DNA of 64,000 bases, taken from Medakamo hakoo (taxonomy: Eukaryota; Chlorophyta; Trebouxiophyceae; Coccomyxaceae). The stretch lies in contig CP089462.1 of assembly GCA_026636295.1 (NCBI GenBank), positions 1 through 64,000 on the forward strand. The letters run 5' to 3'. This document shows, one piece after another, positions 56,324-64,000 of this stretch. The notes beneath the pieces were generated by a model that saw nothing but the letters and a program-made list of their open reading frames with translations, searched no databases and was not told the DNA's origin. Each line of letters starts with the position of its first letter. Position 1 is the stretch's first letter. The translations under genes and the position numbers were made by a program.

Positions 56324-57177
56324 ATGGTGCCGTGGGGTGCCCGTGCCGCGTCTGGGGGCGGCGCCATCCGGGCGTCCCTGCGGTCAGCCTGGCGGGCGTA
56401 CGAAAAAGTCCTGGCTCAGAGGCCTGTGCTGACGCAGACGGTGACAAGCGCCGCATTGTGGTGCGTTGGCGTGTGCGCGCGGGCAGGGCTCCTGTTTTTG
56501 CTGACCGTCGCCTGCGCCCGCGCGACCCGCTCCACCCGCGCCCGCTCTCCCTCACACACCCACGCCTCCCGCGCAGGACCATCGGCGACGTCGCCGCCCA
56601 ACGCTTGGACGCCGCGGTCGGCGGGCCACGCGGCGAGCAGGATGGGCCGTCCACCTCCTCCGGCCTGTCCGGCCGGCACGTCGCGGCGAGCGCGGCGTAC
56701 GGCGCGGCCGTCGTCGGCCCCGTCGGCCACGCCTGGTACAGGTTCTTGGACGCGTGGGTGGCCGCGCGCGCGCCGCGCGGGTCCGCCCGCTTCGTCGCGG
56801 CCAAGGTCCTGCTGGACGAAATCGTGTTTGGTCCCGTCCACGTCGCCGGCTTCTTCGCGGCCGTCACCCTGGCGGAAGACGACAGCGGCGCCCCGCTGCA
56901 AAAAGTCAAGGACAAGTTGAAGCGCGATTTCTGGCCGACGTACGCGGCGGAGCTGGCTTTTTGGCCGGCGTTCCAGGCGTTCAACTTTGCGCGCGTGCCG
57001 CTGCGCCACCAGCTGCTCGTCGTCAACCTGGCCTGCCTGCTGGACGCGACGTTTCTGTGCTGGGTGTCCCGGCGGACGGGGTGGGGTGAGGGGCTGCTGG
57101 CGGCGGTGACGGGCGGGGGCGGGGAGGAGGACGAGGACGTGCTTGGGAGTGGGGGTGGCAAAGCCCGGCCGGCGTGA
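56324..57177 (+). CDS. Mpv17/PMP22 family membrane protein
   Basis: Two exons (56324-56460, 56577-57177) give 245 aa. Family blocks: SAWRAYEKVLAQRPVLTQTVTSAAL at the N-terminus (the LxxxPxxTxxxTxxxL helix), WTIGDVAAQ across the intron, GPVGHAWYRFLDAW, KVLLDEIVFGPVH, and the C-terminal signature FWPTYAAELAFWPAFQAFNFARVPLRHQLLVVN. About four membrane helices are expected. Family members sit in peroxisomal, mitochondrial inner or plastid membranes and are thought to form pores or affect metabolite and nucleotide pools; the compartment is not clear here. The C-terminal tail after WVSRRTGWGEG is a Gly/Glu-rich extension. Donor GTGCGT. It converges with the alpha/beta hydrolase (245 bp between stops, with a GT repeat at 57178-57199). 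Confidence 0.92.
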
Positions 57178-57422
57178 GTGTGTGTGTGTGTGTGTGTGTA
57201 GCGGTAGTTGCCGTGTTTTGACAGAAGAAAAGGAAGCGAGAAAAAAAGAAAACTTTCCATTCCAACCCGCCGCTCGTGCTTTTTTATTTACAACGAAAGC
57301 CGGCGCGCGCGCGTGTCCACGCACACAACACCCACCCGCCCGCCCCTCAATCAATGTGTTCGTTCGTTTGCGTAGCTAGGAAAAAAAGAGAGTCCTGGTG
57401 GTCCGAAAAAAGAATCGCACTC

Positions 57423-60114
57423 TCATTCGAGCGCGGCACCAGCCGCCTTGATCAGGCCCGTGCGCTCGCCGGTGCCACCACCCACCCGGTCAGGCGCCGG
57501 CGCCTTGACCATGCCAGCCGACAGCGTCGGCGGCGGGCGTGGCGCGGCTTTGGCACCGGCGTGCGCGGCCGCGCCGCCCGCACCTTTGGCCGGCGCCGCG
57601 CCGCCGCGCGCCCGCTCCGACCCGGCGTCCGCGACGGCCACAATGCCGGCCACGACGCGCGCGCGCCAGCCGCCGTCCATCAAAAACCCGCCGTGGCCGG
57701 CGTCCACGTTCATGTCCACGCGCGGGCGGTGCGCCGGCGGGGCCTGGTCGATGAGCTTCAGCACGAGCGCGCTCGGCACCAGGTCGTCCTGCCCAGCCAG
57801 GACAAGCAGCGTGGACGCCGGGTGCGGGAAGTCTTGCGGGAACAGGTTTTCGCGGTGCCACACAAACCGCCGGCAGAACGACGCGGACACGACCAGGTCG
57901 CGCGAGAACAGGAAGCGGGCCGAGTCGACGGCCGCAAAGGTGGGGGGGATGGGCGAGGACAGCGTCGACCGCCGGGCCGCGCCATCCGCGCTGATGGGGC
58001 GGCCGCCCTTGCCCGGCCGCCACCGCGCCCACAGAAACCCGGGCGGCGACCCAAACCGGGCGGGGTCGGACCGGCCCCGCAGCCGGGCCAGCAGCGCCGC
58101 GGGCTTGTACACGAAATTGCGCAGGAGCTGCGGGTAGATGGTCAGCATGCAGACGGGGTCGATCAGGGCCAGGGCTTGCACCCGCTCCGGGCGGGTCTGC
58201 ACCAGGCGGGAGAGCACAAACGTGCCGTACGAGTGGCCGACGCAGGCCGCCGCGTCCCAGCCGTGCGCGTCCAGGACGGCGCACGCCGCCTCGGCCACGT
58301 CGTCTGTCGACAGCGCGTGCGGGGCCAGGCCCACCGACACGTGGCGGGCTTCGACCAGCACCAGCGGCCGGCGCCCGGCCGTCGCGGCGCCCAGCTCCGC
58401 GATGAAGTGGAGGTACGGGGTCAGGCCCAGGCCGACGCCGTGGATGAAGAGGATGGGCGCGAGGCCGGGCGGCGGCGGGCGCGGCCGGGCGGCGGGCGGC
58501 GGGTGCGGCCGGGCGGCGGGCGGCGGCGCGCCGCCGATGCTGGACGCCGAGTCCGCCGTCTCCAGGCCCACCCGGCGGGGTCGCAGGCTCGAGGCAGCGT
58601 CAGGGACGGCCGTGCTGGTGGCGTCCGCCTCCTCCGGCGCCGGCACGGCCTGCGCGCTTTCCCCACCTCCACCGCCGCCGCCCAGCAGCGGCGACAGCGC
58701 GGCCTTCACCCGCCGCGGCACCCACCGCGCGGCCAGGCCGCCCCCAAGCTTGACGGCGGCGGCCAGGACCGCCGGGCGCAGGGCGGGCGCGCCGGCGGGG
58801 CGCACCCAGTACCGCGTCCCGCACGGCGCCAGGCCCCGGTCAAAGCCCAGCGCCCACAGCGCCGCGTCCGTCGCGGCGCGCATCACCTCCGCGCCCGCGT
58901 GGAGGGCGAGCGGCTTGTGCAGCGTGCGCAGCGGCTCCCACAGGTGGGCCATGAAGGCGACGTCCGGGTTGAAGCCCGGCGGGTACGGCGCGCCCCGCTT
59001 CGCCTCGACGCGCGCGACGTACTGGTCCACGTCCGCCCGTTCCTCGGCGTCCAGGTGGGCCAGCCGCTTGCAGTGGAACCCGTACGCGATGAATTCGCGG
59101 ATGTTGTCGCGGAGGAGCGTGCTCTCGTCGACGCCGTGGAACCCTGGTTGTGGCGGTGCAGTGGGGTGGGCGGGGAAGGTGAGGGAGGGCGCCGCGTGGC
59201 GGTGGGGGGAGGAGAGACCGACGGCGGCCGGGCGGGGGCGGGGGCGGGGGCGGGCGCCTCCCACCCTCTTTTTGGCGTCGCCCAACACGCCCACCACAAC
59301 GCTTGTAAGGCCCTTACATCCGCTCATGAAATCCCGGACGGAGACCACGTCGCCCAAAGCGATGAGGCGCTGTGCGGGAATGGATAGGTGGGCAAGTGTG
59401 TTGGTGAGAGAGAGAGGACATGGCACGAGGTTTTCGAGGTGGGGGCCTCGCGCGTGGCTGGCAACGCCCCACACCTCCCGGCCACGACTCACCTTCTGGA
59501 GCTCTTCCCGCTTTTCCGGCTCGATGGCCGCGTCCCGAATGGGCTCGGCGTGGATAAGGTGTGACCTGTGCGCGAGAGGTGGGGTGGGGTGGGTGAAGGA
59601 GGGGGCCAGCTGCGCCGGGGTGGGTCCTTGGCGCTGCGTGCGCCGCACGCCGCGCCCACCCGCCTCTTGACGCCCGCCGAGCGCCCAACCCGCCCACACC
59701 CACCGCCCAGGGGAAGCTTCACACTCACCGGTAACTCTGCCAGCACCACCACACGCCCTCGCAGAACACCCACGCTCCGAGCAGCGGCTGCCACAGCAGC
59801 GTGAGCGTCGAGCCTGCGGCGCACCCAGCGAGCAGGGCCGCCACGTCCGCGGGCGCCACCCATTCCAGGCCAGCCGCCGCTAAAGCAGAGCGCAGGCGCG
59901 CCCTAAAGCTGATGGCGAGGGCCAGTAGGCTGTTCTTCGGCGGGTCGGCGGTGGCCAAGGCTGTGTCTGCTTGCAGCGCAATGTGGTTTGCCGCGCTTCG
60001 TTCGGCGGCCGCGCCTGCGCACCCAGCCGCCGGCGCCGCGTTCTGTGGTGCCGGGACGGCAGCAGGCACGCCCAGCTGTCCGCTGGATGGCTGATCGGGC
60101 GGTGGCGCCTCCAT
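57423..60114 (-). CDS. Alpha/beta-hydrolase fold protein with N-terminal hydrophobic domain
   Basis: Four exons (60114-59729, 59565-59493, 59369-59318, 59143-57423) give 743 aa. The N-terminal part has a hydrophobic region (about residues 95-128, WQPLLGAWVFCEGVWWCWQ). Then come YRSHLIHAEPIRDAAI, LGDVVSVRDFMSGWFHGVDES and LRDNIREFIAYGF, the last two rebuilt across introns. The hydrolase core has FIHGVGLG (oxyanion loop, about 403), VGHSYGTFV (nucleophile Ser about 474), ALIDPVCMLTIYPQLLRNFVY, GQDDLVPS, and DAGHGGFLMDGGW (catalytic His about 654). From memory this matches a family of large hydrolases in fungi, algae and plants with no firmly assigned substrate; lipase or esterase activity is a guess. 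A Pro/Ala/Arg repeat (about 58480-58540) and a disordered C-tail are low complexity. Confidence 0.82.
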
Positions 60115-60308
60115 TTCGCCCGCTGCTTTGGGGGCGCGCTGCTTTGGTCGCCGCGAATGGTGCCTGTGGCGTGAGTGCGGCCGCACCGCCTCGACCGTCA
60201 ACCCACCCACCCACCCACCCCCGCCCCTGATGTCCTTCACGCGTCCTGTCCGGACCTCGTCATTTACACACGCCTCACACCCCTCTCCCCCCCCAGCCTC
60301 GCACCCCT

Positions 60309-62918
60309 TCAATCACATTTAATCGCCCTGAAAATGGTCCGCACAAACGCCAGGCTCGCCCGCCACCCGACGTAGCCGAGCATGAGGGCCAGGCCCAGGC
60401 ACGCGACGCCGTTGTAGCCGAAGAAAAACACGGCTTGGAGGGCGCCGCCCATGGAGGACTGGGACCAGTAGTAGGCCGCGTACGCAAACACCCAGAGCGC
60501 CGTGGACGCGCCGCAGCCGAACGAGCGCCACCACCACCGGTGGTCTTCGCCCGCCAGCTGGAAGTAGGTCAGGGAGACGGACACAAACGCAGTGACGACC
60601 AGCAGGATGGCGAACAGCACGGCCAGCACGGGCCAGACGGCGTACGATTTGTGGCCCCACACGGACAGGAAGACGTAGTACAGCTCCACGTAGATGGCGG
60701 AGAAGGGGAGCGCGCCGGCGGCCAGGATTTGGGGGAGCGGGGACCGCCACCAGGGCTGGGGCGGGACCTATTGTTTTTGTTTTTTTGGGGCGGAAGGGGG
60801 AGGGGGGGGGGGGGGGGGGCGGCGGAGGCGGTGGAGGATGAGGACACACTGCGGGCTGACAGGAGGCCGCGCACACCGGGGCCGCACACACGCGCCCCGC
60901 CCCCCATCCCTCCCTCCCCGCCTCATTCACCTCGCGCGGGAATTTGGCCGTGCGCACGGGCGCGTAAAAGTCCGGGCGCGCGTTCTTGCCGATGATGGCG
61001 CCGACCACTGTGAGGGGCAGCGTGACGACCGCCCACAGGGCGAGCAGGCCGGCGATGGTGCCGGCGGGCAAGGCGGCCGTGGACTGTTGGTTTTTTTGGA
61101 GGGTGGGGTGGGGGCGGGTAGGGGTGGGTGGGTGGGTGGGTGGGTGATGGGGGTGGGGCGGTGGGTGGGGGAGGGGAGGGGACAGGGAGCGTGAGTGACG
61201 TGGGCGCGCGACTGCGCCCGTGGCGCGCCCTGCCTCCTCCATCCAGCACATCCTGCTTACCCTGTAAGCGAGTGCGACGGAGTTGTTGACGCAAAACACT
61301 AAAAAGAGTGGGCCGCAAAAGGTGCCGGCCGTGGCAAGCGTGCACCGCACCCACGCCCGCCCGCCCAGCTGGCGGAAGTAGGAACCCGCCGTGTAGCCGG
61401 CCATGCCGGCCGTGAGCGCGTACAGGCCCAGGGCGGCGCCAGCCACAGCGCCGCGCGCGTGCGGCCGGAACGCGCCAAACAGGGAGACGCCGAACAGCAC
61501 CGTCGCGGCCGTGAGCAGCTGGGCGCCCGACCCGATGGCCGCGCAAAACGCGGCTTTGGCGGCCGGGAACCGAAACACGTCGGCGTGCAGCTGCTTCCAG
61601 CCGGCTTCGTCGTCGTCGTCGTCGCCCAGCTCGCCGCCGCTGCCCAGCTCGCCGGCGTCGACCAAGGACCCGGCCGCGCCGTAGCGGCGGACGTCTGCGC
61701 GCAGGACGCGGCCGAGGAGCGTCGCGAGGAACCCGGTCAGCAGGAGGGCCGTCACGCCGCTGTTGAGGATGGAGAACCAGTGCACTTCCAGGTGGTGGGG
61801 CAGGAAGGTCTCCCGCGCATAGCGCGCCATCCGCTTGGACGGCGGCGTGTCCGATTCCCGCCAGGCGGCCGTGTACGAAAACGAGATGGTGAGCGGGGCG
61901 TCGCCGCCGTCCGGCAGTTCCACGGCCGAGCCCTGGTCCGCGGCGACCGACGCTTCCACGAGGCGGGGCCCGTTCGCGGCCAGGTCAAAGTGCAGGCGGG
62001 TGAACAGCCAGGCCTTCTTGGACCCGCTGGCCGGGTCCTCGTCCACGCGGCCGAGGAAGCCGTACACAGGCAGGCCGTCGATGGAAAACTGAAAGTACCA
62101 GTTGGCCAGGACGGCGTCCCTCAGCTGCCGTACTTCGGCCGGGGTGAGCGTGCGGGCGCACAGGTGGGAGGGCGCGCCCACATCGGAGCGGAAGGCCAAG
62201 GAGTAAGGGGACGCGACGCGGCGGGAGCCGTCGACGGCCTGTGTGTGTTGGAGTGGGGAGGGGGGGGGGAGGGGTGAGGGCCGGGCAGAGAGAAGGGTCG
62301 CGGCGCGCGCAAGGGGAAGAAACGCCGCGGCGCGGCGCGAAGCCGTCCCACCGCTCTCTTGTCCTCCATTCCCATGCCCATGCCGCAGGCACCGGGTTCG
62401 TCCAGGCGCCAGAGGGTGCGGCACACCCTCATTGCACGCGCTTCCCATTGGTGCCGACCGCCCAAGTAAATGCGATGGAGCCCTCCGCGCGACTTTGAAA
62501 AAAGTCGCGTGGTCGCGCCCACACACCCCTCCACCCCCATCCACACCGGAAAAAACTCACCCCTCCCAGGCCGCCAGTCTTGTGCTTCAGCGAGGCCGGC
62601 GGGCAAAAGGGCAGGGAGTAGTAGTTGTACGTCTCGCTGTTGAATGGAGGGGTGCGTTGAGAGAAAAAAAAACAAACAAAACGACGCGTCGGCTGAACCA
62701 GAAAACGGACGGCACGCCCGCACGCCCGGGAGGCCACTTGGCAGCGCTCACCTGGGGTTCTTGAAGGGGCCAACCTTCATGGCGAAGACGGTGACAGGGT
62801 CGTTGTCGGTGAACGCCGCGCCGGCTTTGTCGGCGGCGGAGGCCGAGGGCGCGAGCAGGGTCAGCAGCAGCAGCAGCAGCGCGGCCCCGGCGGCCGCGGC
62901 GGCGCGGGGGCCGGCCAT
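60309..62918 (-). CDS. Transmembrane 9 superfamily (EMP70/nonaspanin) protein
   Basis: Five exons (62918-62752, 62636-62561, 62238-61261, 61083-60931, 60767-60309) give 610 aa, the expected length. A signal peptide of about 28 residues is followed by VFAMKVGPFKNPSETYNYYSLPFCPP, KHKTGGLG and SPYSLAFRSDVG, all standard for the lumenal domain. The membrane part starts at HLEVHWFSILNSG (TM1) and contains further helices, with PREVPPQPWWRSPLPQILAAGALPF and IYVELYYVFLSVWGHK near the end. The tail RASLAFVRTIFRAIKCD retains the C-terminal KxD/KxE-type Golgi-retention and COPI motif. TM9 proteins reside in the Golgi and endosomes and help sort Gly-rich membrane segments. Donors include GTAAGC and GTGAAT. 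The intron at 60768-60930 carries a long C tract on the coding strand. Confidence 0.94.
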
Positions 62919-63131
62919 GGTGTGTGGCCTGGTGATGTGTGAGCGGGCCCAGGGACGAAGGGGTGGAGGAAGGCGCGTGTGCCCAGCAGTGCGCAGCCGT
63001 GCGCGCCCCTCTTCTCGCCGTGTGAATGGAGGTTTGATGCAGGGGGAGAGGGCCGGTGGTCGAGGGGGGAGCGCGCGCTGGCGCTGGCCACACCTGCGTT
63101 TGCAGAAAACACACGCACACAGCCGCCCACC
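62919..63131. promoter_or_regulatory. Divergent promoter region, TM9 / SLP2
   Basis: 213 bp between two start codons. The sequence is GC-rich with no TATA box. A shared promoter is inferred from position only. Confidence 0.4.
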
Positions 63132-64000
63132 ATGCGCCGGGCCCTCCCTCGCCTGGCCAGGGCTCTGGGCCCTGGCCGCTTGCTGACACCGGCTGGAAGC
63201 CCCAGCCTCTCGCTGCCGTCGCCCGCGAGCGTCCTTCCACCCGCAGCCGCGGCGACCGCGGCGCGCACGCTCGCCTCGACGCCCTTCCCAGCCGCCCGCG
63301 GCGACTACGGCGCCTACTTCCCGCCGCCGGGCATGAGCAGAGGGGGTGGCGGACCCAGCGAGCCGGGCAGCCTGTCTTATGTCAACTACGGCTTTCGGTG
63401 CGTGGGATGGTTTTTTGTCGGTGCGGCATTGGTTGCCTCTGCCAACCTGGGGGCCGGGGCCCACCCTGCGCACCACCCTCCTCCCTCCCATCACCACCGC
63501 CCTCCCCTGCCAAAAACACAAACACAGCATCGTCCCCGAACAGACCGCGATCGTCGTGGAGCGCTTTGGCAAATTCCTCAAGGTCCTCAACCCGGGCTTC
63601 CACGTCCTCATCCCGCTCGTCGACCGGGTGGCGTACGTGCACAGCCTGAAGGAGGCGGCCATCCCGATCCCCGACCAGGCAGCGATCACCAAGGTGAGGG
63701 GGAGTTTTTTTGCCGCCAGGGTTTTTTTTTTTCGCTGCAAGGGTTGTGGCGCGCCGCCGCCTCTCGCGCGCCCTCACACACACACGCCGCCCGGCCCCTT
63801 CCCCCCAACACACACGCAGGACAACGTCACCCTGTCCATCGACGGCATCCTGTACGTCAAGGTCGTCGACCCGGTCGCCGCCTCGTACGCGGTCCAGGAC
63901 TGGCGCTTCGCCGTCACCCAGCTCGCGCAGACGACCATGCGGTCGGAGCTGGGCAAGATCACGCTGGACAACACGTTCGAGGAGCGGGAGGCGTTGAACG
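63132..64000 (+). CDS. SLP2: Mitochondrial stomatin-like protein 2 (SPFH domain), partial
   Basis: Three exons are visible (63132-63397, 63528-63693, 63820 onward) and the gene runs past the window end. The first ~75 residues are Arg/Ala/Pro/Ser-rich ([16 protein letters not shown]), a mitochondrial presequence. Then NYGFR joins [82 protein letters not shown] and FEEREALN: the prohibitin/SPFH core with wording specific to SLP2/STOML2. In animals SLP2 organises cardiolipin-rich inner-membrane domains and regulates proteases and respiratory complexes. Introns have GTGCGT and GTGAGG donors and restore the motif in phase. About two thirds of the expected protein lies outside the window. Confidence 0.92.
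   Translation, partial: MRRALPRLARALGPGRLLTPAGSPSLSLPSPASVLPPAAAATAARTLASTPFPAARGDYGAYFPPPGMSRGGGGPSEPGSLSYVNYGFRCVGWFFVGAALVASANLGAGAHPAHHPPPSHHHRPPLPKTQTQHRPRTDRDRRGALWQIPQGPQPGLPRPHPARRPGGVRAQPEGGGHPDPRPGSDHQGEGEFFCRQGFFFSLQGLWRAAASRAPSHTHAARPLPPNTHAGQRHPVHRRHPVRQGRRPGRRLVRGPGLALRRHPARADDHAVGAGQDHAGQHVRGAGGVE

Noticed and set aside
1-64000. Transposons, LTR or virus-derived elements, tRNA or rRNA genes
   Set aside because: I searched by eye for reverse transcriptase, integrase, transposase and capsid motifs, terminal repeats and cloverleaf patterns and saw none. A small degraded element or snRNA could still be missed without software.

Overview
This is a eukaryotic nuclear chromosome end. 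It is very GC-rich (well over 70% by eye in coding parts) and gene-dense, with 24 protein-coding genes in 64 kb. Most genes carry one to four short spliceosomal introns; the dynein gene has eleven. The first ~55 bases are degenerate CCCTAAA-type repeats (the plant/algal telomere family) and the first gene ends only ~70 bases further in. I see no transposable elements, viral relics, tRNA, rRNA or CRISPR arrays.

The gene content points to a plastid-bearing, flagellated alga, most likely of the green lineage. An axonemal outer-arm-type dynein heavy chain implies motile cilia. Anthranilate phosphoribosyltransferase, dihydroxy-acid dehydratase, a plant-type riboflavin-pathway phosphatase and a plastid-type small membrane protein suggest plastid metabolism. 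A receiver+CCT pseudo-response regulator and a plant group-E-like bZIP resemble green-lineage regulators. The exact clade cannot be fixed by reading alone.

Layout. 1-2.6 kb: telomere, a plastid-targeted DUF1279-like protein (-) and the spindle checkpoint protein MAD2 (-). 2.8-19.1 kb: a complete 12-exon dynein heavy chain (+, about 4,976 aa). 19-25.5 kb: an SRSF1-like splicing factor (+), a bZIP factor (-) and a short-chain dehydrogenase (+). 25.5-35.2 kb: a nucleobase transporter (-), TrpD (-), BRX1 (+), TFB4 of TFIIH (+), an Ala/Glu-rich unknown (+) and a SET-domain methyltransferase (+). 35.4-42.7 kb: dihydroxy-acid dehydratase (-) and a secreted trefoil plus GH31 glucosidase (+). 43-52 kb: a pseudo-response regulator (+), AP-2 alpha adaptin (+), an unknown (+) and PYRP2 (+). 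52.4-64 kb: COG1 (-), an Mpv17/PMP22 protein (+), an alpha/beta hydrolase (-), a TM9/EMP70 nonaspanin (-) and the start of mitochondrial stomatin-like protein 2 (+, runs off the window).

Six neighbouring pairs are head-to-head with 213-988 bp between start codons, so shared promoters are plausible. Several genes serve the endomembrane system (AP-2 alpha, COG1, TM9, secreted GH31), but there is no operon-like functional cluster. The more unusual signals are at the level of gene structure. About 40% of splice donors read GTGCG instead of GT(A/G)AG. Many introns switch from a G-rich 5' half to a C-rich 3' half. There is one GC-AG intron, and some coding sequence holds in-frame trinucleotide expansions. 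All exon models are hand-built from splice motifs, reading phase and family similarity; no alignment or transcript data were available.
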